Source of the DNA: Allolobophora icterica
Lineage: Eukaryota > Annelida > Clitellata > Crassiclitellata > Lumbricidae
Length of the DNA: 64,000 nt
Direction of reading: 5' to 3'
Assembly: GCA_963556255.1 (NCBI GenBank)
Contig: OY744604.1
Location: forward strand, 72,204,779 to 72,268,778
In this document: positions 13,710 to 23,600 of the stretch, in pieces
How the letters are laid out: each line of letters opens with the position of its first letter
Position numbering within the stretch: position 1 is the stretch's first letter
Notes under the pieces: model-generated
Database searches by the model: none
What the model saw: only the letters and a program-made list of their open reading frames with translations
Told to the model about the DNA's origin: nothing
Program-made: the position numbers and the translations under genes

Positions 13710-14007
13710 TGATGATGATGAAGAAGAAGAAGAGCAGTCCCTTAAGCTAGCCCTGAGGCAGCCATGGGTATGAAGTGTTAGCGACTTCATTTTCTTGACC
13801 TCGGTATACGAGGGTGGTGGCCAGTCCTCTGCCTCGCCGTGTCATCTTCCAACCGACAGTGTATGGTCAGTGTGCTCATTACAGGCTGGCTTGGAGGTAC
13901 AGTTGGAGCAAAGATCTCGACCAAAATTTTTGCCCTGGAGGGGATTTGAACCCCCAACCTCTCGACTGACAGTCCAGCGCGCTAACCACTACAATATCGA
14001 GTACCCC
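13710..14007 (-). mobile_element. tRNA-derived SINE
   Basis: Minus strand. The 5' head (13936-14007) resembles a tRNA: A-box-like TAGTGGTTAGCGCGC, anticodon loop CTGTCAG (GTC, Asp-like), B box GGTTCAAATCCCC. It is followed by a tRNA-unrelated body and a 3' tail of CTT/CAT repeats near 13710-13733. It is inserted in intron 1 of the unit 2 gene and absent from the matching place in units 1, 3 and 4. The acceptor stem pairs poorly, so this is a SINE and not a functional tRNA gene. Confidence 0.8.
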
Positions 14008-14091
14008 AGATGGAAACAGAGGCACGTATTTCTCACTAGCATTAACTAGTGTTCAAAAAATTTATGCTGACTGAGTCACTGAAAAGAGCGT

Positions 14092-14332
14092 ACTATTAAG
14101 GGCTAAAACTGCCTTGGCCCAGCATCGGGCGTTTGCTGTAGTGGGTCCCACGATCTGGAATGACCTTCCTCCTGTGCTCAGGGCCAAACTAATGACTGGC
14201 TTTTCCTCATCGGTCTCGCGTTTCCTAAAGGCATTTCTGTTTCCCCGGGGCTTCTGTGCTGAGAGCGCCTCTGAATAGTTATTCTGCGAGAGGGGCTTTA
14301 TAAATTTTTAGATACAATACAATACAATTAAA
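14092..14332 (+). mobile_element. CR1-type LINE 3' end fragment
   Basis: Plus-strand tail: a frame with AKTALAQHRAFAVVGPTIWN and VSRFLKAFLFPRGF, then GGGGCTTTATAAATTTTTAG and a 3' ACAATACAATACAAT tail. Typical 5'-truncated CR1 end, lying in intron 1 of the unit 2 gene. Confidence 0.8.
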
Positions 14333-14625
14333 ATAATGCTTCCCTGCATGAACTTACAATCTGAGTCTTCATTAGTTTCCTTGTCATTATTGGATTCAGG
14401 TGATGTTCGTTTCTTCGACATGGCCTTAGGAAAGTGCTATGAGCTGCAGAAGAAACGTCGCCTCTTGCCACAGTCAACATCAATATTGCAGGTAATACAT
14501 ATCCATTGTTGGTATTTGCTGAGAAATTTAAAGATTTAATGTAAATATTTCCTAGGGAATATTTAAAAATGGTGTTCAAATTAAAGAGGCAATCGAAGCT
14601 TCTAGCGAACCTTTCACACGAATTA

Positions 14626-14649
14626 TGACGTCTTGAAACTGTGACGTCA
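14626..14649 (-). promoter_or_regulatory. Paired CRE/ATF sites, unit 2 promoter
   Basis: TGACGTC and TGACGTCA, 9 bp apart and 205 bp upstream of the unit 2 ATG; same arrangement as units 1 and 3. Confidence 0.68.
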
Positions 14650-14727
14650 CAAAGTCGGCCAGGTCTAAACATGGATGCCTGCTGCTGCGCTATTTTTTCA
14701 TTAATAATTTTCATTGTTGGGTATTGG

Positions 14728-15142
14728 TAAGGTTGCCAGACGTCCGGCAAAAGGAGGACATGTCCTCCTTTTTGGCCTCTTGTCCTCTGTCCGGCAGGCA
14801 AAGCTAAAAACCTGGAAAATGTCCGGCTTTTTGCATGTTTGTTGTATTGGGCTAAATTGGCTATTATTTTATGGCCGTTTTAGCAACTTTACACTTGCAT
14901 ATTGTCCTTAAGTTCCATAATTAATCTACTAACTTATTTATTTTTTATTGCAGCTGTTTCCAGACGTTTCAAGTCCGTGATCAGAGTAATGTTACAACGT
15001 CACAGTGCTAATTTTATTTCCTGTTTCTTGGTTACTTACGAGACCCTCTGACTCTGGAGTGAAACAATCAATGCGTCCGCCTTTGTCCTCCTTTCCGGCT
15101 TTCGGTGTCGTCCTTTGGCTGCCCATGTATCTGGCAACCCTA
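14728..15142. mobile_element. Non-autonomous hAT-like element, 415 bp
   Basis: Ends TAAGGTTGCCAGA and (reverse complement) TAGGGTTGCCAGA, with a perfect 8-bp duplication GGTATTGG (14720-14727 and 15143-15150). The interior has repeated GTCCGG and AGGACATGTCCT palindromes at both sides. No coding capacity. Confidence 0.9.
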
Positions 15143-15179
15143 GGTATTGGTTAAATAGTTAATACCGTTATTAAAATGC

Positions 15180-16300
15180 TGATTCTACAACACTAATAGA
15201 GAATATATTTGTCAATGCCCTATCTTTAGGACTAGGGTCTGGAATAATAGTAAATGACATTTCAGACCATTTATTATTTGCCCATCCTCTAATTAATTTA
15301 TTTGGTAGTTCTCAGGCAAGAAGAATCGGAAAGTTATACATATAGGCTAATAACTGATCAGGCTTAGGGTAAATTTAAGACTGAGTTGAACTCTGTCAGC
15401 TGGACATCTGTTATTAGGGCTTGTGAATCGAACGACCCCTCCTTAGCATACAACCTGTTCTTTGACAAGTGTCGGAGCTTACATGACTTAGATTTTCCTA
15501 TTACACGCCGAAGTGAGAACACTACGGCGTCCGAAGGTGGGTCTTGCTTGGTTTTCAGACTATCTCCACGACAGAAAGCAATATGTTTCATATAATGACT
15601 ACATCACTGAACAAATAACTCTACGCTGTGATGTGCCTCCGGATCAATATTAGATCCGCTGTTATTCTTGATATGTAGGTCTATGCATAAACGATATCTC
15701 GAACTCCTCGGCAATTCTTCGTTTTATGATCTCTGCCGACGACACCAATGTATTTCTATCTGATAAATCTCTTGATACTCTATATGATAAGGTAAATAAT
15801 GAATTAGAAAGTCTAAAGCTAATAAACTATCTGTAAATTTATCAAAGACTAACTGCATCATATTCCGCTCGTGTAAGAAAACGCTTCCAATCATGGCATG
15901 GCTTGGCATGAAAATTGATAACAAAGAAATTATTAAGGTCACTTCTACAAAATTCTTAGGTGTATGTTGATACGCATTTAAACTTTAACGAACATGTATA
16001 TGCATTATTTCCAGGATTCGACATGCATTGAGGAGACCAATTCTACTGAATTTGTATTACACCCTCATTTTTCCTTATTTTTACTATTCTAATATCATTT
16101 GTGCCTCAAACTTTAACTGATACTTGAATAGACTCATCACTCTACAGAAGCTAGTTGTTCATATTACCGGTAGCATTTCCTTTAAGGAAAGTACTCATTT
16201 ATATTTTAGAAATCTTAGAATACTGTCTTTTCCAGACATAGATAAGTTGCAGATTGGCTTTTAAGGTTGGTTCAAACATAGTACTAACTATAACTGTTAC
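15180..16300 (+). pseudogene. Decayed jockey/CR1-type LINE (endonuclease tail and RT)
   Basis: Plus-strand broken frames related to the LINE at 46115-50668. Endonuclease end: TLIENIFVNALS and NDISDHLLF near 15192-15290; linker SVSWTSVIRACESNDPSLAY near 15390-15450; RT catalytic block with SADDTNVFLSDKSLDTLY near 15733-15790; downstream TKFLGV-like text near 15950. Numerous stops; not functional. Confidence 0.7.
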
Positions 16301-16430
16301 TATAACTTAAATGAAAGACCATTAACTGTTACTTGAATAGATTCATCACTCTACAGAAGCTAGTTGTTCATATTACCGGTAGCATTTCCTTTAAGGGAAG
16401 TATTCATTTATATTATAGTTATATTATTAT
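16105..16430. repeat. Two-copy direct repeat inside a LINE relic
   Basis: A roughly 95-bp block (GACTCATCACTCTACAGAAGC to TCATTTATATT, 16125-16210) is repeated at about 16330-16420 with few changes: a local tandem duplication of LINE sequence. Confidence 0.85.
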
Positions 16431-17640
16431 AGTTATATTAACTATAACTAAAATAAAATCTGTATAGAGAATCACACTGAGTCTCATCCGTCTGGGTCAG
16501 AGAGACCATGGGTCAGGCTACGATGGATTGGGAAGCATGTAGAGTGAGCGACGAACCGATTTACTTGAGTCTATAATTCATTTATTCATCTTCTTGAAGT
16601 CATATATTTGTTTAATTCATTCCTTCCTGAAGCCAAACGTCCATCTTTTCTTCTCTCTGTCTCTCTCTTTATCTATCTATTTCACTGTCTCTCTCTCTCG
16701 GTCTTTCCGTCTTGCATCTATTTTTGTTTCATGACTTAACGGACGCCACACATCAATCTGTCCACTCCTTCACCTTCTGTTCCTGTCTCATTGCATAATT
16801 CATTCCTTGCGTTCGTCCATCAATTCAAATGTCACGTTTCATTTGTCTGTCTATCTCTCCATCCTCCCAGCTGTCCATCCATTCATCTCTTTAGTCAATA
16901 ATATTGTCCGTCCGTCCATCCATATGTCTGTCTCTCCATGTGCCTCATTCTGTCTGTCCGTCTACCCTTTGTCCGTCCTTGCGTCCTTTCCAATAAATCG
17001 CCCATTATCCTGTGTTGAAAAATAGCTAAAATAGGCATTTCTTTTGCCTGTGAGTAAATTTATAAGCCGTGACCTCTACGTCACCCACGACGCAGATTAT
17101 TTTTGCTCTTGTACAACAATATATGCATCGCCGGCCTGTAATTCCATCTACACGAGTCGAGATATTTAATTCATTCATTCATTCTGAGAATTTGATATAT
17201 ATTTCAATTAACCATCGTAACAGAAGACAATAATTAGTAAATAGTGTCCGTGCTAGCGGGATTTTATCCCTTCTTGGCCTTCCTTTGATGCCAGCTTTAT
17301 TAGCATGAGTTCTAACTGTATTGTCTTGTTTCACGGTTTCAATAAAATATATTGATTTAATGATTGATTGATTGGTTGATTGATTGACAAATATTGACCA
17401 AATATTGACAAATATTGATTCAACTAACCAGCCGCTCTTGATCTCAGGCGACCAGTTAATCTCCGGACAAAACCGAAGTTGACAGCCGTTGATTGGCAAA
17501 ACTTGAATCCGACTTTATTAACCTGCGCATAATATTTGTCCGCCAAGATAGCTGACCTGCATGAGAAGCGGAGACATACGTTCAGTCCACACGAAAGGAA
17601 ACCGATGAGTGTGAAGCCGTAATTTCTGTGAACGTTGGTC
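16431..17640. other. Low-complexity stretch without genes
   Basis: Contains imperfect pyrimidine-rich CTGTCT/CCGTCCATC repeats (about 16640-16990) and short ATTGATTG and ATTCATTC runs (17165-17185, 17345-17390). No supported gene is seen. Confidence 0.6.
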
Positions 17641-18450
17641 ATTAGATGCGTTTCAGTTAGCTATCTGTCACGTTATCTAAAAAGGTCGGTTATGATTATG
17701 GCTGAATTAGCGTCAAACACAGCTAGGAATCACTAATGAGGTTTGGTCGAGTACGTGCGTTGCCTTTTAACTCTAAAACTCGGTACGCATAGCTACAGTT
17801 ATAGCATTGTTGTTTGTGATTTTATATCCACTAACGTGACAAGAGTAGGCTTATTTTGACAGATAACGTTTCATATCGCTATAGCGTCGTCTATAATCCA
17901 ACCTAAGAACTTCTATAGCGTCAATGTCATAATGCTTAAGGCATTAGTCGATGGTCGCTCACCTTGTGCTGTCAACTCCTGGAGCTCTAGCGATCGTCTT
18001 GATAAACATTCTCCATTGCTTCCTATTCGATTTTTGGTTTGGTGTGTCTCATGACGATTTTCTTGGCATGTTAGCAGGGGTGGTTTGCCATTGCCTTCCC
18101 CTGGTTTGGCCTGCCGTGCCCGTTCGTTCCCCTTCCAATGGAAGGGTACTAACGGTCCGCACCACGTGAAGGTGGGCACGGAGGACTTTGGTTCACCAGC
18201 CCAGGTCGGGTCCGAGTCTACGCTCCTAAGAGACGTCGGTCAGGTCGCCTCCCTGCTTTACTCTGAAACAGAGTGACTGATGAACCTTTGCGGCCCGACC
18301 TTTGTGGTCGCTATTAATCAAAATTGTGTGCAATCCAAATTCCAGGGTGAGTCCGGACGAAAGCCATGTAGAGTACGAGAAGACGCGGAAACAGCCTACA
18401 GTCTATAAACGCCTGATGCGAATGAAAACAAGGATTTTGGACGTTGAAAT
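17641..18450. repeat. Outer flank of unit 2, copy of 26365-26840
   Basis: 17641-17950 and 18313-18450 align with 26365-26840, to the right of unit 3 (shared landmarks GCTGAATTA, GAGGTTTGGTC/AAGGTTTGGTC, TACAGTCTATAAACG). The duplication that made units 2 and 3 therefore extends to here. Bases 17960-18304 are an extra insertion. Confidence 0.75.
17960..18304. mobile_element. Unclassified 345-bp insertion
   Basis: Flanked by a perfect 8-bp duplication TGGTCGCT (17952-17959 and 18305-18312). The paralogous empty site is near 26680 (GATGGTTGCTACTAATTAAAATC). The ends (CACCTTGTGC and, reversed, CAAAGGTCGG) are not clear inverted repeats, so hAT or SINE origin remains open. It contains GGGGTGGTTTGCCATTGCC near 18077. 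Confidence 0.75.
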
Positions 18451-18592
18451 TTAAAAAAAACTAGAGAATTATTATATAGACTACGTTGGACATCAAAAGC
18501 TGCAAACATAATGGACCCTGCAAATATATTGTAGGCCTACATTGCTTTTGGCAATGAAGCTTAGGAAGTGTGGCGGAGAGCCTCACGTTTAG

Positions 18593-20000
18593 CAGACTTG
18601 TTGTCCTCGAGATCAAGGTCTTGGTCTCGAGTGCACTCGAGTTCGTTTCTAAAAGTCTTGGTCTTGAGACCAAAAGTCTTGGTCTTGGTCTTGATGTTCA
18701 AAGTCTTGGTCTTGGTGTTGGTGTTGAGGTTCAAAGTCTTGGTCTTAGTCTCGCAAGACCAAGACCAAGACCGGCTGTCAATATGAAATCATTTAGACCC
18801 CTAACAAAACTCAAGAATTTGCATCATAGCCTTCGACAAATACAAGTCTTGTTGGTCAGGACAACCCAGCGGCAGCAGCAACTAAGTTATGCTGTATCTG
18901 GAAGCCCTGCCAAGACTTTTTCCTGAGCCAGACGGTCTGATAAACCATGGGATGATTTCAAAAAAGACTCATGATTTGTACATTTAAATCCAGTGCTTGA
19001 AAAGCTACGGTGTGTGCCAGCGACTTCAGCGCCTGTGGAAAGTATTTATTCACATGGCGAAATTTTTATGAGGTCCCACAAGCCACGCCTTGGTCAGAAA
19101 ATTCTGAGCGAATTGATTTTTAGAAAATACAAAAGACATTTGGAATATTGTATTGTATTGTATTTACGAATTTATAAAGCGCCTCTCGCAGTACAACCTA
19201 ATCAGAGGCGCTCCCAGTGCGAGGAGCCCCGTGAGAAAAGAAGTCTTAAGACAGCGAGAAGTAGCAGAAATGCCCCCAGTTAGGATCTGAGAACGAGTCA
19301 TGGAAGGAAGATCATTCCAGAGGGACGGGTCAACAGATGCGTAGGCACGGTGTTGAGCCATAGAATTCCGGGTCCGAGGAACCAAGAGGTAATGTCGGTC
19401 TAAAGAACGGAGAGGACGGCCAGAGGCAGCCGAAAGAGGTCGACAGATAAGATCACAGAGATAACGAGGAGCTTGACCTTGGAAAGCTCAAGAGGTAAGG
19501 AACAGGATTTTAAACTGGATACGCGCAGTGAGCGGAAGCCAATGCAAGTGCTCGGACATAAAAGTCGAGATATGGGAGTAGCGTGGAAGGCGGGCAATCA
19601 GACGAGCAGCTGCGTTTAAGACCGATTGAAGTGGAGACAGACGGGATTTTGGCAGGAATGACATTTTGCATGAAGAACTTTTGTTAAAGCGAATTCGGAA
19701 TTCTCTGCAGTCTGCATTTAAAGTTAATTTGCTTGAATAAAATAAAAGACTCACGTTTTCATTAAAATAGCGAGTAGTCCTACTTGACAATTTTTTAAAG
19801 CAAAAGAAGTCTTGGCCTGAATGTGATTTTTTGGGGTCTTGGTCTCGGTCTTGGTCTCGAGGTTCAAAGTCTTGCTCTTGGTCTTGGTCTCGAGGTTCAA
19901 AGTCTTGGTCTTGGTCTCGAGGTTCAAAGTCTTGGTCTTGGTCTTGAGGTTCAAAGTCTTGGTCTTGGTCTTGAGGTTTAAGGTCTTGACAACAAGACTG
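18593..20000 (+). mobile_element. Minisatellite-bearing hAT element with nested LINE
   Basis: Ends CAGACTTGTTGTCCTCGAG and (reversed) CAGTCTTGTTGTCAAGACC; perfect 8-bp duplication ACGTTTAG (18585-18592 and 20001-20008). Subterminal arrays of GGTCTTGGTCTTGAGGTTC-type units lie at both ends (18620-18770 and 19835-19985). The middle has a hAT dimerisation-domain remnant (CVPATSAPVESI, HKPRLGQKILSELIF; 18990-19145). A CR1 fragment (19147-19654) is inserted in it. The 5' transposase part is deleted, so the element is non-autonomous. Confidence 0.92.
19147..19654 (-). mobile_element. 5'-truncated CR1-type LINE nested in hAT
   Basis: Minus strand: ATTGTATTGTATTGTATT tail, AGGCGCTTTATAA-type segment, then C-terminal RT-tail coding text (LHWLPLTARIQFKIL, LPRYSHISTFM). 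A short repeat GGAAT flanks it (19142-19146 and 19655-19659). The uninterrupted sequence can be read at about 52235-52265. Confidence 0.88.
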
Positions 20001-20439
20001 ACGTTTAGTGTTATCTTTAATGAAAAGCGTTACAGAATTTTCAGCTTGATGCTATTTAGGCTTACGTCAACAGTTTTATTAGAGACAATATCATGCAATA
20101 GCGATAACATTCATAATCGAACTCTTCAGAAGTACTTTACGCGGAGTTTCCAAGGTAAATTTAAATGTACAAATTTATATAGCGAACTAGTTCGGACATG
20201 ACGAAACATCCCGTATTACAAATTCAAGTAAACTTAAGAGCAGAATTTCTTAAAATAAAAAGCATGAACCAAACATGAAGGAAATTATTTATTAAGTGAA
20301 GTAGGCTAATAATTGTCCTAGCGAAGTATGTCATGTCTCAAACAGAATAAGTATTTCAACATAGTTCTTTGTAATTACAGGCAATAGTTACTAAGATACG
20401 ACAATTACACGAAATAGCCAGTTCGTCAACATTCAGTCG

Positions 20440-20505
20440 AGTGATTTATTCTTCTGTAAACCGGATGACAGTTAAAACATTGCGCACAGTTCAAGTATAG
20501 AAAGT
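20440..20505 (-). pseudogene. Relic of the propeller gene 3' end
   Basis: Reverse complement reads VRNVLTVIRFTEE followed by a stop, the homologue of the last codons of units 1, 2 and 4. It lies downstream of the unit 3 gene, whose own C-terminus is unrelated in this part. Confidence 0.75.
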
Positions 20506-20610
20506 ACATGACACAGACGTTTTGCATTATAAGTATTCGCGTAACACACATTGCATTATAAACACCACCTAGTCGCTAGAGCCTACATTTACGTGTGGGC
20601 TTAACTGTCC

Positions 20611-23600
20611 TTATACACTAGGACCCTCTCTGAACTTCATGAGTGCAATGTAGGCCCCTCTAAAGTCAGCGCATTTCACTCCAATAACCTGATTTGTGGT
20701 GCTGTCAAAGTGCAGGTAGTCAAACTTGGGCAGCTTTGATGTGGAGGGGAGGCAGACAGGAAATTTATTAAACTCGGAATCTAGAACCTCCAATCTGTGG
20801 CCCTTCTCGTAGATTAAAATCCTATCATAGGTATCACAGAAACTGACGCTTGATTCAACACCCAATGGAGATCTAAATACGCGTAGATATTGGCCATTGG
20901 CATCAACTTCAGTAAGCACTGTTTGGCATTGTGCATCAACAGAAGCAATTATAAAATCTCCACCTGCTTTTGGGAGCACCTTGTCCCCGCAGCTTAAAAC
21001 TTCTGTGACTGCGGGAAGAAGCAGCTTCTGCCGCAACACCCCGTTGTCACAGAACTCGTAGAGTGTGACCGTTTTCTGACCGGTTTCCTCACATAATATT
21101 ACTAAACTGCCTTCTCTGGTCACGCTCATGCCTGAGACAGATGCTGTGAACCCGGTAATCCATGATGATATGTTAAATTGATTATATGCATCTTTCTTGA
21201 TGCGTTGGACTGACACAGAACATAATTCCATGTTCAGCACATACACGCAGTTTGACACGTTGCAAGCTGCCATATCTGTGGCACGTATGCCTGGTAGTGG
21301 GATGACATCTTTCACCTTTGCCATATTATTTCGGTCGTAAACATGGATAACGAAGTCCAGTTTTCCTGGCGTTACCATCAGAAATATTTCATCTCTCAAC
21401 GTGGTCACTTTGTATACGAAGTATGGTAAGTGGACCTGCTGAACGATCTCCAGCTTAATCGACTCCGGTGCTGAAAAAGTTGACTTTATTCTAAATTATA
21501 CTGTGCAAAACTTTTTCTCAAAAGCCAACATAGATTTAAAACTAATGACAATTTACGAAATGAACATAATAGAAGGAAATTAATAACTGGGATTGTTCGA
21601 ATCAGGCTGAGAAACACCTACATGTACACTGCTAACTAATACCACTCTGCATAAGTCCAATGCCAGACTGCATTAATCGCACACAAGAGACGGCTGTTTA
21701 CAGTTTTCAGTAATGTTCTAGTATTCGCTGATGAAAACCTACCGTACACAATTGCCTTCAAGATGAGCATGGTGGTGGTGACGGTGGTTCCTGAGGTGTA
21801 AATGGTGGTGGTTTGTGGTGTTTGTGGTGGTGGTTTGTGGTGATAGTTTTGGTGTTGGAGGTGGTGATGAAAGAGTAAGAATTCATTGCAGATCTAATGA
21901 TGAACCCTTTTAAAGCTACCATAATGTGTCTATCATTTAAATATAATATGTTGCATGTGTGTGTTCAGGTATGCACACGGAAACTTCAAAACAGCTAACT
22001 TAATACCTGACAAAGGGCTTCGCGTTTGCCAGAATAAATGGCGTCAAGATTCAATAAGAACAACGAGTTTATCTGTAAGGCGAAATGCTCAGATAACTAA
22101 TTAAGAAGGTCTCCACTTGCGGACGCTCAAACACATACAGTTAAGAGTTTCAGTGCAACCGAGTTAAAATTATAAAGAGCATGCGCTTTCGGCAGAGCCT
22201 TTATGCCTATGAAACATGGACATTCAATAAAGGCTGAAAGAGCAGATTTGCACGTAAGAAAAATTGCTACAGAAGAACGCTACAATTAAGCTGGTTAAGA
22301 GGCCAAACAAATCGAAGTAAGATGATGCAAGTGACCATCCCGATCTCTTTACTCATGTCTGTTGGATTAATATCAAACAGAAAAAGATATGTGTGTGATG
22401 ATGAGAACTTCAGAAGTATGGAAGGCATATGTCAGCATAATTTATGAATACGGAAGACTTTCAGGTCCTCTTTTATAGCACGCATAAAATTAAGCGACTT
22501 TGTATCTTTAATGAACTAACCAGTCGCCTCTTCCAGCGTCCTATAGACTTCTTTGCGAAATAAGCTAGCGTCGATGATGTCGCTCCATTGCACGCAAACA
22601 TCACCCAGTCTGTTCATAACAAGATCTGCCTTTTCTTTCCACACGCTTTTGACCAGCTTCATACCTTTCACTTCCATAACTACTGCTTCAAAGAGGATGC
22701 TCTCAATTACCTCGATCGGTAGATCTTGCATCTACAAGAAAAGTTAAAAGATATCAAATCTGCTCAAATACGTCATTAGAAATTCTCAGCATGAAATCAA
22801 CCAAATGGCAAGATCGTCAAGACCCGTAAACACCACAACAATTGAAATAGAAGATTTCTCGAGCATCAACTTTGTTGACATTGTATTGTATTGTATTGTA
22901 TTTAAACATTTATAAAGCGCCTCTAGTAGGGTGAACCGTTCAGAGGCGCTCCCAGTGCGCAAGGCCGAGAGAAAAGAAATAAGTCTTGAGGAAAGCAAAA
23001 GAAGATGAGGGGTTACTTATTAAAATTTGAGAGCGAGTAGAAGGAGACAGTGTATTCCAGAGAGAGGGACCAATTGAGGCAAAAGATCGGGACTTCGCCA
23101 TAGCTGTTCTAGTACGAGGAACTGAGAGATCAAATCTGTTTGAGGAGCGAAGTGGACGATGCGAAGAGACAGAAAGAGGCCGGTGAATTACATCAATTAA
23201 ATATTTTGGGGCGAGACCCCGCTGTGTCTTTGACACCAGAATAAGGATTTTGAACTTAATACGTGCAGAGAGAGGAAGCCAGTGCAGTTTCTCAAACATG
23301 AAGGATGAAATGCGTGAGTAGCGTGGCAGACGGGCAATTAATCTCGCAGCTGCATTTAGGACTGACTGCAGAGGCATGAGACGGACCTTAGGAAGACCGA
23401 TTAGAAGCGAATTGCAGTAGTCAATTCTGGAGCAAATGAAAGCATGGACCAGCGTTGTGAAAACAGAGGAAGAGACAGATCGTCGAACAGCCCTGAGACG
23501 CCTTAAGTGGAAGTAGGAAACACGTGTGAGGTTAGAGATGTGATCTTTGAAGGAGAGAGAGCTATCAAGCGTAACACCTAGGTCACGTACACTTGATGAA

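Larger units (their letters stand above)
10074..14421 (-). pseudogene. F-box-like / beta-propeller-like gene, unit 2 (nonsense)
   Basis: Same four-exon plan as unit 1: exons 14358-14421, 13489-13550, 12720-12921 and 10074-10906, with splice signals and phases kept. Exon 3 has a TAG at 12901-12903 (plus-strand CTA), replacing the GAG codon seen in unit 1 six codons into the exon, and a 6-nt in-frame deletion at its 3' end. The final exon is open for 271 codons from its first Met (VYDRNYMAEVKVFIQL, IYNANGSL-like blade motifs). The rest of exon 3 is also in frame, so the loss may be recent, or a downstream start may be used. The upstream CRE pair is intact (14626-14649). Introns hold a hAT fragment (11123-11875), a tiny MITE (12015-12082), a SINE (13710-14007) and a LINE 3' end (14092-14332). 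Probably a pseudogene, or a truncated propeller-only product. Confidence 0.7.

Noticed and set aside
13936..14007. tRNA-Asp gene
   Set aside because: The head has A and B boxes and a GTC anticodon loop, but the acceptor stem does not pair well and it continues into a SINE body with a repeat tail.
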